64,000 nucleotides of DNA from Haloarcula mannanilytica (GTDB lineage: Archaea > Halobacteriota > Halobacteria > Halobacteriales > Haloarculaceae), in assembly GCF_005406125.1 (NCBI RefSeq), contig NZ_BIXZ01000003.1:124001-188000 (forward strand), read 5' to 3'. Below the pieces are notes generated by a model that saw only the letters and a program-made list of their open reading frames with translations, was not told where the DNA came from and did not search any database. Below, piece after piece: positions 27,833 through 36,586 of this stretch (position 1 is its first letter; the number at the start of each line of letters is the position of its first letter). Made by a program: the position numbers and the translations under genes.

Positions 27833-27954
27833 ATAGGCGGCCACAGCGGTGGGGTTGCCTCCCGTACCCATCCCGAACACGGAAGATAAGCCCACCAGCG
27901 TTCCGGGGAGTACTGGAGTGCGCGAGCCTCTGGGAAATCCGGTTCGCCGCCACA
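27833..27954 (+). rRNA. rrf: 5S ribosomal RNA, isolated copy
   Basis: About 122 nt with the complete haloarchaeal 5S sequence: GGCGGCCACAGCGGTGGGG, CCCGTACCCATCCCGAACAC, GGAAGATAAGCCCACCAGC and the 3' strand CGCCGCC closing against the 5' GGCGG. It agrees with my recollection of the Haloarcula marismortui 5S except near the 5' end and for GAAATCCGG where I expect GAAACCCGG; that change swaps a G-C for a G-U pair and keeps the stem. No 16S, 23S or tRNA gene flanks it within the window, so it is not in an rRNA operon. Ends are set by alignment to that recollection, good to 1-2 nt. Confidence 0.93.
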
Positions 27955-28145
27955 CCATTCATCTCGTATATAATCCATCGAGCGACGCGGATGTGCTGTC
28001 CTGCGTGGCATCCGTCTCGACCATGACGGACTCGTTCGTCTCTGTCCACGCTTCGTTTGAACGCGACAGTCAGACCGGGACTGGTCTTGAGACGACCGAT
28101 GGGTGGACAGGACGGACTTCTACAGGCGGAGTCGGCCGAGGCGGT

Positions 28146-28586
28146 TTACAGGTTCGCGTACGCTTCCTCGACCATCTCGCCGGTCCGCTCGACGACATCG
28201 GCCATCGCCTCGTTGTCGGGGGCAAGTCCGGTCAGCCGCGCGATACGCATGATGCTGACGTGATACACCGTCTGGACGCCCGGCGATTCCTCCCAGATGA
28301 CGACGTTACAGGGAAACAGCGCGCCGATGCGGTGCTCCGAGTGGTCCAGCACCTCGTCCGCGATAGCCGGATTGCACGCCCCCAGGACGTAGTACGGGTC
28401 CCGCTCCGCATCGACTTTCTCGTTGAGCAGGGTCGACGGCGAGAACTCCGACGGGAAGCCAAACCCTGCCTCGGCGAAAGCCTCGCGGACGTGTTCGATG
28501 GCGTCCTCGTGGGACATTTCTAGAGTCGCGCGCTTCTCGCCGATGTCCTCGGGGTCGACTTCGCTTGGATCGATAGGCAACGTCAT
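28146..28586 (-). CDS. DUF302-family protein
   Basis: A 146-aa acidic protein. The segment EFSPSTLLNEKVDAERDPYY followed by VLGACNPAIADEVLDHSEHR and GALFPCNVVIWEE matches the DUF302 domain, whose members are small alpha/beta proteins of unknown function, often near redox or sulfur genes. The invariant GACNP and LPCNV-like motifs are present. I chose the ATG at 28586 because the family domain follows immediately; a longer frame to 28670 exists. The nearest gene upstream on the same strand is the Tat-exported protein. Confidence 0.82.
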   Translation of the reverse strand: MTLPIDPSEVDPEDIGEKRATLEMSHEDAIEHVREAFAEAGFGFPSEFSPSTLLNEKVDAERDPYYVLGACNPAIADEVLDHSEHRIGALFPCNVVIWEESPGVQTVYHVSIMRIARLTGLAPDNEAMADVVERTGEMVEEAYANL

Positions 28587-28720
28587 ACTCACACAGAGGG
28601 GTGACCGACAGAAGTCCGTTTCGTGCATGGACTCTCGGCGGTCGGTTTCCGCTGTCAGTTTGGGGACCATGGAAAAACGAGGGGTTCGCGGGACCCGGTT
28701 CGTATCGGTTTCGAACCCGG

Positions 28721-29341
28721 TCAGTCCGACCCAGACCCGTTCGCTGTGTCACCCTCTAGTACCTGTTGTAACTGCTCGATCAGCGTGCGGCCCGAGAGGT
28801 CGTTCCCATACACGCGGACGGAGTCGAAACCGGCGTAGCCGTGGTCGCCGGACTCGTCTCGCTCCCAGTAGAGCCACGCCGTCTCTTCCCCGCCGTCAAG
28901 ACCCGTCTCGTCGACCGGGAACGTGAGCACCAGCGACTCTTGGCCGCCCTCGCTATCGTCTTCGGGCTGTCTGACCTCGCCGTCGTCGACGGGTCGCGCG
29001 CCCCCGCCATCTTCTAGTGCAAGGCGTGATCCGAAACGATAGCGAACATCCCGCTCTGTCGGGTCGAACGTCTCACTCTCACCGTCACCGTCGACGAACT
29101 CGGACTGCTGGACAGCGACCGTGACGGTGTCGTGGTCGCCAAGATCGATGAAGTTCTCCGCGTTCTCGGGCTGAATATCGATCGATAGCTCGGTTGGGAA
29201 ATGGGCCGCCGCGATACCGCTCAGGCTCGGGACCGCCGCCACGGTCGCCGCTGCACCGAGTGTCCCCTTGAGGAACCGTCGCCGTGTGCTGGGTGTCGAT
29301 TCTGGACCGTCGTCGCTCGTCATCGACTGCGTCGGTTTCAT
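28721..29341 (-). CDS. Tat-exported protein of unknown function
   Basis: A 206-aa protein with a clear twin-arginine signal: STRRRFLKGTLGAAATVAAV at residues about 19-38, cleavage likely after GIAAA. The mature part is acidic and beta-rich (...TELSIDIQPENAENFIDLGD...; VRVYGNDLSGRTL near the end) and is not recognised. Lack of a Cys at the cleavage site means it is released rather than lipid-anchored. The start is the ATG at 29341; an in-frame ATG at 29323 is also possible. It is divergent from the pilus-type operon, with a 282-bp AT-rich gap between. Confidence 0.75.
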   Translation of the reverse strand: MKPTQSMTSDDGPESTPSTRRRFLKGTLGAAATVAAVPSLSGIAAAHFPTELSIDIQPENAENFIDLGDHDTVTVAVQQSEFVDGDGESETFDPTERDVRYRFGSRLALEDGGGARPVDDGEVRQPEDDSEGGQESLVLTFPVDETGLDGGEETAWLYWERDESGDHGYAGFDSVRVYGNDLSGRTLIEQLQQVLEGDTANGSGSD

Positions 29342-29592
29342 CCGGGTAGACTGCTGGGTCGGTACGGGTTTGATAATTCTGGTGCATAATTCGAAAACAC
29401 ACACATGTCGGCGTAACGACCCTGAGATATCGTTTTGACCGCTCAGTGGTCGCGTCTCTGTGGGCCTATCAGGCGATTTTGTCTGTCGGTGCTCTGTGTC
29501 GGAGCCGACGAGGGCACGGCCTCTGCTTCCACTCCAACCGTCGGTAGCGGTGCATTATATTCCAATATATTTCACAAAACTAAGTCTACAAC

Positions 29593-29598
29593 TTTAAG
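29593..29598 (+). promoter_or_regulatory. TATA box of the pilus-type operon
   Basis: TTTAAG, 26 bp before the ATG at 29624. It favours that start over the ATG at 29603 and indicates a leaderless mRNA for the seven-gene operon. Confidence 0.5.
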
Positions 29599-29623
29599 TA
29601 GAATGGGCGGTCTAAACCGGTCT

Positions 29624-31861
29624 ATGACCGCACAGGCCGACACGGAGATCGCCCCGGTGGTTCCCGCGCCGACGCCGCCGGACGACGCCGATGCCTGGTA
29701 CGCGCCGGACGTTCGGGAGCAAGACGAGGTGTATCCGGGCGTTGTCGTGACCGTCCGCCGGGAACGGAGCGGGTTCCGGTACAGTGTCCGGGATCCGGTG
29801 CTATCGACGGTCGAGGCTGACGCACTGTCGACCATCGAGTCGCACTTCGCCGGTGCGAACATCGAGCGCCCGCGGACCCGTGAGGGAGCCGTCGAGCGAA
29901 TGAACGGGGGTTTCGACGCGAAGCATCGACGGGTAATCGACCGGCTGATCGACGCGTCACCGGCGAGCCGACGGCGTATCGAGTACCATGCGCTCTCGTC
30001 GCTGGCGTGTTTCGCAGAGCTGACACCATATGCGCTTGATTCTCGCATCGACGTGGCCGACGTGACCGATGATGGTGTGGTCGTCCACACCGACGACTAC
30101 GCTCCGGCCGAAACGGATCTCGGCCCGGACCCCGAATATCTCAACCGCTTCGCGAGCGAGCGTGTCGAACGCCACACGGTTCGGTTTCAGGGCTTCGAGG
30201 TCCCGGTCGTCGTCTACCGCGAGCACTTGCTCGGTGCGGACCCGTTCACGACGAAATACGCTGTCCGCGAGCCGGACCTGCTCCCCGGCGACGAACAGCT
30301 CATCGAGGTGTGTAAGAAGCGCGTCTGGGAAACCGGGGTTAACGGCGTGGTCGACGACCGGGTGACCTTTGTCCGAGAGCGTGCGCGCTCGCTACTGGCC
30401 CGACAGCTGACTGTCCGCAACACGACCGAGTGGGTCGACGCCGCCCGCTATCGGGTCCGGTCGGCACTGGCCGAACTCGATCTGGCCGTGCCGCCGGTCG
30501 ATCATCGCTTCGCTGACGACCGCCTTGACGACCTGCTGTACTACGTCCTCCGAGACCTCGTCGGCTATGGGAAGCTCACCGTCCCGATTCGGGACCACAC
30601 GCTGGAGGATATCGAAGCGAACCGGGTCGACGAGCGGGTGAAGGTCCTGCCACGCGCTGACCTCGGCCACGACGGTCGTGTGCCAACCAATCTCGCTTTT
30701 GATTCGGAAGCGGCGTTCGTCAACGTCGTCACGCAACTGGCGGCCGACGACGGCGTCGAACTCAACGCATCGAACCCGAGCGCGAAGGTCAACATCGACC
30801 CCGACGGCGACGGACTGCACGACGCCGACGACACTATCCGCTGTGCCGTTGCCCTGCCGACTATCAGCGAGGGCGGGCCACACATCTCTATCCGGAAGCA
30901 GTCGGCCGACGCGATGACCCCGGTCGATCTGGTGCAGCGGGACTCGCTCCCGACGGAACTGGTCGCGCTGCTGTGGCTCCTCTATGAATCTCACGGCGTC
31001 GTTCTCTTCTCCGGACCGACTGGGGCAGGCAAGACGACGCTGATGAACGCCCATATGCCGTTTATCCCGTACCGCGACCGTCCCATCAGCATCGACGAAG
31101 GGTCACGCGAGGTCCGGATACCCCACGAGACCGGCGTCTCGCTCACCACCAGAGAGCACGAACGGGACCACCGCCGGGTGACGATGGCGGACCTGATGAC
31201 ACAGTGCAACTATCTCAATCCCGATGTCGAGGTCATCGCAGAGATCAACACCGCGGCGTCCTTCGAAACCTTTGCTGAGACGCTGAACACCGGCCATGGT
31301 GTCATCGGTACCACCCACGCTGACGACATCGATTCGCTGGTCAACCGCGTCATCGAGAAGGGCTTGCCGACCTACCTGCTCAAAGAGATCGACCTCGTTG
31401 TGTTCCCGCGTCACGTCGGCGGAGACCGGTACGTCGGCGACGTGGTCGAGTTCGTTGAGGACCCATCCGTCGTCGAGAGTGGGAGCGACCGGAGCGGGAC
31501 GATACACAAGGACGGGACGACTATCCACTGGAACAGCGTCTGCCGGCGGCGACCCGACGGGAGCTTCGATCTCGCCTACGACCACCCGCAGTTCGGGGAC
31601 GAGCAACGGCGGGTCGATACCGGCATTCTCGACCGGCTTTCGGATCTCCGGGACGAGCCGGTGTCGGCCGTCGAAGACGCGTTCCACCGCCGCCACCGCT
31701 ACGTGCAGTATCTCGTCCAGGAGGGATTGACCGACTTCGACGACCTGTTCGGCGTTCTGGCCGACTTAGAGACCAACGAGGCAGCGACCGTCGAGCGACT
31801 GCGGCGACAGGCCGGGGCGCCCGACGACCCGCAACTGGAGGTCAGTACGGGTGACGACTGA
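29624..31861 (+). CDS. Type IV pilus/secretion ATPase (PilB/TadA-like)
   Basis: A 745-aa member of the archaeal type II/IV secretion ATPase family. The N-terminal 300 residues are an acidic haloarchaeal domain. The C-terminal motor has Walker A GPTGAGKTT at about residues 464-472, the Asp-box DRPISIDEGSREV, Walker B-like DVEVIAEINTAASFETFAET and the His box GHGVIGTTHADDIDS. It should power assembly or secretion through the membrane platform encoded next. It is the first gene of an operon whose neighbours overlap by 4-11 bp. This gene set lacks archaellum motor accessory genes, so a pilus or protein-secretion role is more likely than motility. Confidence 0.9.
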   Translation: MTAQADTEIAPVVPAPTPPDDADAWYAPDVREQDEVYPGVVVTVRRERSGFRYSVRDPVLSTVEADALSTIESHFAGANIERPRTREGAVERMNGGFDAKHRRVIDRLIDASPASRRRIEYHALSSLACFAELTPYALDSRIDVADVTDDGVVVHTDDYAPAETDLGPDPEYLNRFASERVERHTVRFQGFEVPVVVYREHLLGADPFTTKYAVREPDLLPGDEQLIEVCKKRVWETGVNGVVDDRVTFVRERARSLLARQLTVRNTTEWVDAARYRVRSALAELDLAVPPVDHRFADDRLDDLLYYVLRDLVGYGKLTVPIRDHTLEDIEANRVDERVKVLPRADLGHDGRVPTNLAFDSEAAFVNVVTQLAADDGVELNASNPSAKVNIDPDGDGLHDADDTIRCAVALPTISEGGPHISIRKQSADAMTPVDLVQRDSLPTELVALLWLLYESHGVVLFSGPTGAGKTTLMNAHMPFIPYRDRPISIDEGSREVRIPHETGVSLTTREHERDHRRVTMADLMTQCNYLNPDVEVIAEINTAASFETFAETLNTGHGVIGTTHADDIDSLVNRVIEKGLPTYLLKEIDLVVFPRHVGGDRYVGDVVEFVEDPSVVESGSDRSGTIHKDGTTIHWNSVCRRRPDGSFDLAYDHPQFGDEQRRVDTGILDRLSDLRDEPVSAVEDAFHRRHRYVQYLVQEGLTDFDDLFGVLADLETNEAATVERLRRQAGAPDDPQLEVSTGDD

Positions 31862-33743
31862 GGGCGGCGGCACCCTCGGCTTGCTCGACCGGGGCCTGTA
31901 TGCCCTGTTTGCCCACCACGCCGAGGACGACCGGCACGCGAGCACCCGGGACCGCTACCGGGCCGCCTATCCGAGCACGGGCTTTGGCGTCTACGTCGCC
32001 AGAGTGTACGGGCTGTCGTGGCTAGCGCTTTTCGTCGGTATCGTCGGGACTGCGACGACGGCCCTGCTTGTCCCGTCCGGGACCTTCGACTCGTTCGTCG
32101 CGGTGCTCCAGCAGAGCCTCCCCGTGATCAATCGGTTGGCGCTCCCAGCGGTTCCCCGGAGTCTCACGGCTGCTGTCCTCGGAACCGTTGCCGGCCTCAC
32201 GCTCAAACGGGCCGTGTTCCTCGCCGGAAACCGGTATCTCTCGTGGGTTGCGAGCGCACGGAGTGCGGACATCGCAGCCACGCTCCCCGGTGCGGTCCGC
32301 TACCTCAGAGTCCTCGCGTCGGGAACGCACGACCGCCGCGAGATGTTACGCGCCGTCGCCGAACAGGATGCCTACGGCGAGACAGCTGTCGCCTTCCGGC
32401 GGGCGCTCAATCAGGGAATCCTAACCGGCAGCCTCGACACGGGTATCGAACGGGTAGCGAGCGAGACGCCATCGCGGGACCTGCTCGCCCCGTTCCTGCT
32501 GAAGTTCCGCGAACACGCGAATCAGAGCGCCGAGGCACTGGAGGGGTATCTAGAGATGGAGGGGCGGCTACTCTCACATGAGCAGAGCCGCCAGCACGAG
32601 CGCGCGACCGGCTACCTCGAACTGCTCGCCGAACTGTTCGTCGTGTTGCTTGTCCTGCCCGCGCTCGTGGTACTCATCGTCACCGTGATGGGAATCCTCG
32701 CGCCAGGACTCTCCGAACCAGTTACGACGCCGCTCGGAGAGACGACCGTCCGCGCCATCGTCGTCTACGGCAGTGCGGCGTTCGTGATGGCCGCCGGCTT
32801 GCTGGCAGCGTTCGTCGTCGCTACGCTCAGGCCGCGGAACACGGCCGCTCCGAGTTACAGCCTGCCGGACGGCCCCGTCGCGATACTCACTTCACTCCCC
32901 TCAAATCCTGCGAGTGCGCTTGTCGCCTGCGTGCCGTTGGGTGCCGTCGTTGCGGTCGGCCTTTGGTCGCTTGGCTATCGCCCGGTCAACGTCGCGCTCC
33001 TCTCGTACGCCACGGTGGGTATTCCGGTCGGCGCAGTGACGGTCCGGCGGGCCAGAACGGACGACGCGAAAGACCGGGAGATACAGGATTTCGTCCACGC
33101 TGTTGCCGGGCACGTCGCGCTGGGCCGCCCGTTCCCGGAGGCGGTCCGACGCGTCGCCGACGACGTAGAACTCGGCGCGCTCGCCAGCGATGTCCAGTCG
33201 CTCGCGTTCACGCTCTCACTGGGCGATAGTCCCGGTGATTCGGCGGCCGATAGACGGGCCGCCGCGCTGGACCAGTTCGTCGACCGTGTCGGCACGCCGA
33301 TGGCCGAACAGACTATCGGGCTGGTCGTCGGCGCGCTGGATACGGGAAGCGATGCGGAGGACGTGTTCGAAACATTACAGACTGAGATAGGTCAACTTTA
33401 CCACCTTCGGAAATCAATCCGCTCAGCACTGCTGGTCTACGTTGCAGTCGGCTGGACGACGGCACTTCTGGTCATCGGAATTACCGTCGCCGTCAACGTC
33501 TACGTCCTCGATAGTTTCGCGCAACTGTCGGCCGTCTCGGGCGGCGCGAACATCGCTTTCGACCCGACCGCGATCAAGCCGGCCCGGGAGCGACACCGGT
33601 TCTACGTCGTGACACAGGCGACGATGCTGGCCTGTGGCTGGTTCGCCGGCACGGCGAGTCGAGGGGTGTACGAGGCGCTGTTGCACTCCTCGGGGCTGGT
33701 ACTCATCGCCTACGTCGTTTTCGCGGGGGCTGGTCTGATTTGA
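31851..33743 (+). CDS. Pilus/secretion membrane platform protein (PilC/TadC-like)
   Basis: A 630-aa polytopic membrane protein with two T2SSF-type halves (helical cytoplasmic domains about 130-240 and 410-510), each followed by paired transmembrane helices, and a last hydrophobic stretch at the C-terminus (LVLIAYVVFAGAGLI). This duplicated arrangement is the usual one for archaeal pilus and archaellum platform proteins. The GTG start at 31851 overlaps the ATPase stop by 11 bp and is preceded by GGAGGT at 31837-31842, which fixes the start and suggests translational coupling. Confidence 0.88.
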   Translation: MTTEGGGTLGLLDRGLYALFAHHAEDDRHASTRDRYRAAYPSTGFGVYVARVYGLSWLALFVGIVGTATTALLVPSGTFDSFVAVLQQSLPVINRLALPAVPRSLTAAVLGTVAGLTLKRAVFLAGNRYLSWVASARSADIAATLPGAVRYLRVLASGTHDRREMLRAVAEQDAYGETAVAFRRALNQGILTGSLDTGIERVASETPSRDLLAPFLLKFREHANQSAEALEGYLEMEGRLLSHEQSRQHERATGYLELLAELFVVLLVLPALVVLIVTVMGILAPGLSEPVTTPLGETTVRAIVVYGSAAFVMAAGLLAAFVVATLRPRNTAAPSYSLPDGPVAILTSLPSNPASALVACVPLGAVVAVGLWSLGYRPVNVALLSYATVGIPVGAVTVRRARTDDAKDREIQDFVHAVAGHVALGRPFPEAVRRVADDVELGALASDVQSLAFTLSLGDSPGDSAADRRAAALDQFVDRVGTPMAEQTIGLVVGALDTGSDAEDVFETLQTEIGQLYHLRKSIRSALLVYVAVGWTTALLVIGITVAVNVYVLDSFAQLSAVSGGANIAFDPTAIKPARERHRFYVVTQATMLACGWFAGTASRGVYEALLHSSGLVLIAYVVFAGAGLI

Positions 33744-34465
33744 TTGGCGACACCGACGCCCAGTCCCACGTAGTCGGCGTGGTGTTGCTGTTGGGACTGA
33801 CCGTCGTCGCCCTCGGCGGACTGACGGCCGTCGTCGGAAGCGTCGTTGACGGCCACACGGCGACCGCCGACGAAACTCGCGTTGCCAACACCTTCGAGAC
33901 AGCGTTCCGGCCGGTCGAACAGACGGGCCAGCGGACCGCTCGCGTGCGGTTCACGGATGGGCGGCTGACTACCGTGGAACGTGAACTTCGGGTTCTCAAT
34001 GATTCCGGTGTTCAGCGAGCGGTCCCCATCGACGCGATGGTGTACGAGTCCGGCGACAACCGCGTTCGCTTCCTCGGCGGGAGCGTCGTCCGCGGGACAC
34101 AGGGGAACGCGTGGCTCGAGACAGACCTGCCCGTGACGGCGACGCGAGACGATACCGCAGTCATCGTCGGCGCACCGCTTGTCAACGCCAGCGGCGGGAC
34201 GGTCTCCGGAACCGGGGGTGTGACAGCTGGCATCCGACAAAACATCAGCCACGAGCGCGAGCGACTCCCGACCGACAACTACAGCGTTGCCATCGAGACG
34301 GAGACGCCCCGTCCGTTCGCCGAGTACTTCCAGCGGGTCGGTGCAACGACGCAAGTCAGAGATATCGACGGCGACGGCGTCCAGAGCGTCGTGGCGTCGT
34401 TCCCCGGCCAACGAACGCTGTATCTGGTCCGCCACGATATGCGGACGGAGGTGAGCCATGGATAA
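33740..34465 (+). CDS. Pilin-like single-helix protein 1
   Basis: A 241-aa protein starting at a TTG (33740) that overlaps the previous stop. N-terminus DTDAQSHVVGVVLLLGLTVV: a short charged leader, an Ala-Gln junction and a hydrophobic helix, resembling archaeal prepilins cut by PibD-type peptidase (after Ala, before Gln) and the VVGVVLLL helix of archaeal type IV pilins. The rest is a beta-rich acidic extracellular-type domain with several N-x-S/T sequons. It is the largest of five such proteins in the operon and could be the main subunit or tip. No characterised homologue was recognised. Confidence 0.75.
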   Translation: MIGDTDAQSHVVGVVLLLGLTVVALGGLTAVVGSVVDGHTATADETRVANTFETAFRPVEQTGQRTARVRFTDGRLTTVERELRVLNDSGVQRAVPIDAMVYESGDNRVRFLGGSVVRGTQGNAWLETDLPVTATRDDTAVIVGAPLVNASGGTVSGTGGVTAGIRQNISHERERLPTDNYSVAIETETPRPFAEYFQRVGATTQVRDIDGDGVQSVVASFPGQRTLYLVRHDMRTEVSHG

Positions 34466-34904
34466 CCGCGCGCTCAGTACGGTCGTCGAGAAACTGCTGA
34501 GCATGGGGCTGGTACTGCTGTACATCGGACTGGTGACGACGACGCTGTACGGTGGTACTGTCCCGGCATATCAATCTGCAGTCGGCGCTGAACTCGGTGA
34601 CCGAACGCTCGCCGAAGCGACGGCCCGCGTCGAACAGGCCATCCCGCCGGATGGCCGGACTGTCTCGACGACCGTCCGGGTCTCCCTTCCAGCTACTATC
34701 GACGGCACAGGGTACAGCATCCGGGCCGACGGCGACGCCCTCGTGCTTGACCATCCCGATCCTGAAATCGGCGGGTGGTCACAGTTGGTACTGCCTGACA
34801 GAGTTAATGCCCTCGAAGGTGAATGGCAGAGCGGCAGTCCAACGGTGGTCACCGTTTCCGGAACGCGGGGGCGGGTAACAGTGACACTGGAGGTGGAGCG
34901 ATGA
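34458..34904 (+). CDS. Pilin-like single-helix protein 2
   Basis: A 148-aa protein, ATG preceded by GGAGGTGA (34447-34454) inside the previous gene, overlapping it by 8 bp. N-terminus MDNRALSTVVEKLLSMGLVL: leader DNRA, possible cut before Leu, helix to about residue 32, then a small beta domain (TVSTTVRVSLPATIDGTGYS). The Glu at the end of STVVE sits near position 5 after the predicted cut, where type IV pilins have their conserved Glu. Single-pass, most of it outside the cell. Function unknown apart from the operon context. Confidence 0.72.
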   Translation: MDNRALSTVVEKLLSMGLVLLYIGLVTTTLYGGTVPAYQSAVGAELGDRTLAEATARVEQAIPPDGRTVSTTVRVSLPATIDGTGYSIRADGDALVLDHPDPEIGGWSQLVLPDRVNALEGEWQSGSPTVVTVSGTRGRVTVTLEVER

Positions 34905-35605
34905 CCGGGATGAGTCGCTGCCCCGCTCACACCGAGCGCGCCCAGACATCGCTGCCGGCACTGGGAATCGCGCTCGTGTTGCTGACAGTCGTCACGGGAT
35001 TGGGCGTTTCGATGGCCGACGCTGCGATTGCTGGCGCGGAACGGACCCCTGACGAGCGGCGGGTCGCAGCCGCTATCGCTGACCGACTTGTCTCGGCTGA
35101 CGGCCCGCTGGCTGCCCGGAGCAACGTACTCAACCGTTCCCGGGTGGACGATTTCGACCAGTCGGCCCTCGAACGGAGCGCGCCGCCGGCCACCGAGTAC
35201 GCAGTATCGGTCGAGGTGGCCGATACGGAAATTGCGAGCAGTGGAGCGGTTCACAGCGGGACTCAGATCACGCGACTCGTTGTGGTCGAAGCCCGTGAAT
35301 CACGGACGCTGACGCCCGACCTGACGACGACGGACACAGTGACGCTCCCTCGCCGGAGCGCACAGGCCACAGTAACAATCGACCCGCCGGCCGGCACTAC
35401 GATCTGGACAGTCCGTGCCAATGACCGGGTCGTCCTGCACAACCGGAGCGGGCTGGATGGCAGCTACGAGGTTCCGCTGATTCCCTATGAGACGACTGAG
35501 CTCCGCTTCCAGCGAGCCGGCTCGATCCAACCCGGAAACGTAACCGTTAGCTACGACGCCCCGCGGTCAACGAAGGAATCGCTGGTGGTGACTGTCGATG
35601 CGTAG
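34901..35605 (+). CDS. Pilin-like single-helix protein 3
   Basis: A 234-aa protein; its ATG overlaps the preceding TGA (ATGA) and follows GGAGGTGG at 34889-34896. Leader MTGMSRCPAHTERA is followed by QTSLPALGIALVLLTVVTGL, again an (R)A-Q junction before a helix. The remaining 190 residues are beta-rich with N-x-S/T sequons (LNRSR, HNRSG, GNVTV), in line with a surface-exposed, possibly glycosylated domain. The longer in-frame extension to 34823 lies within the previous gene and is rejected. Confidence 0.72.
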   Translation: MTGMSRCPAHTERAQTSLPALGIALVLLTVVTGLGVSMADAAIAGAERTPDERRVAAAIADRLVSADGPLAARSNVLNRSRVDDFDQSALERSAPPATEYAVSVEVADTEIASSGAVHSGTQITRLVVVEARESRTLTPDLTTTDTVTLPRRSAQATVTIDPPAGTTIWTVRANDRVVLHNRSGLDGSYEVPLIPYETTELRFQRAGSIQPGNVTVSYDAPRSTKESLVVTVDA

Positions 35606-36002
35606 AGGTCAGCTCCCGCTGTCACTCGTCGAGGTTGCGCTCGGGACGGTGCTGATTCTCGGCGTCGCGCTCGGGTTCGCACTGGGGACGCCAGCGCCGG
35701 ACAGACAGGGACCACAGCTCGATGCGTACGCTTCCGATACGGCGGCGGTTCTCGCGAACGATCCGCCGCGACACGATGGGGCGACACGGCTCCAGGAAAT
35801 CGTTGCGAGCCCGGCGGCGTTCGACCGTGAACGGGACGCACTCGCGGATCGAGTCACTCGTATCCTACCCGAGAACATCCTCTTCCGTGTCGAGACGCCA
35901 CACGGTGCCGTCGGAACCCCGACACCCAACGGCGTCAGTACCGGGACCACAACTGTACCGACGGGACACGGCAGCGTCCGAATTATCGTGTGGTACGCAT
36001 GA
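35598..36002 (+). CDS. Pilin-like single-helix protein 4
   Basis: A 134-aa protein overlapping its predecessor by 8 bp. It begins MRRGQLPLSLVEVALGTVLI: Arg-Gly before Gln is a good match to the (K/R)G-Q prepilin cleavage pattern, and a Glu follows a few residues into the helix (SLVEVALG) as in type IV pilins. The exterior part is short (about 95 residues) with a region YASDTAAVLANDPPRHDGAT. Size and motif fit a minor pilin or initiator subunit. Confidence 0.72.
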   Translation: MRRGQLPLSLVEVALGTVLILGVALGFALGTPAPDRQGPQLDAYASDTAAVLANDPPRHDGATRLQEIVASPAAFDRERDALADRVTRILPENILFRVETPHGAVGTPTPNGVSTGTTTVPTGHGSVRIIVWYA

Positions 36003-36532
36003 CCCGGCGCGGGCAGCTGGTCCTCGTCGCGGCCACAGTCGTCGCTGTCGCACTCGTCCCCATCGTCCTCGCCTCGCTGCAACTGGGCTATCACGACGAT
36101 GTTCGTGCGTCGGCTGACTACGACGACGACCCCTCGGCTGACGCCCTCCGAGTCCTGGAACGTGCTGTCGCAACGGAGAGCGCACAGATTCCGAGCCAGT
36201 ACGCCTGGGCCGCGAGAGATGCGGCGGTGACGGCCGTTCGTACAGGATTGCGGCCGCGGCTCGACCGACTCGAAACGTCCCGCATCGAAGACGGCGTCCA
36301 TTACAATATAACCTACAACGGTACCGCGACACAGCAGTGGAGAGACAGTAACTGCCCATCCGGCCCGGACCGCCAGTTTGGGGACTGTGTCGTCGACCGT
36401 GGCGTCGTCGTTCAGGACCGTGTGGGCCGCACGCACGTTCTCGCTGTCGGTGTCGATCTAACGACGACGACCGAACGCGGCGAAGCCACTGTCACTGTGG
36501 TTCTGGAACCCAGCGGTCGATCATCGCGGTGA
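35999..36532 (+). CDS. Pilin-like single-helix protein 5
   Basis: A 177-aa protein, last gene of the operon, ATGA overlap with the previous stop. It begins MTRRGQLVLVAATVVAVALV, again RRG-Q before a long hydrophobic helix. The external part contains a Cys pair (NCPSGPDRQFGDCVV) that could form a disulfide, and sequons NITYNGT. An in-frame start nine bases earlier is less likely than the coupled ATG. The operon ends here; a convergent lipoprotein gene starts its 3' end 54 bp away. Confidence 0.72.
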   Translation: MTRRGQLVLVAATVVAVALVPIVLASLQLGYHDDVRASADYDDDPSADALRVLERAVATESAQIPSQYAWAARDAAVTAVRTGLRPRLDRLETSRIEDGVHYNITYNGTATQQWRDSNCPSGPDRQFGDCVVDRGVVVQDRVGRTHVLAVGVDLTTTTERGEATVTVVLEPSGRSSR

Positions 36533-36586
36533 GCGTCCGAATCAAAAACGACGCTTGCACCGGAACTCAGCGAACCACTGACGATG

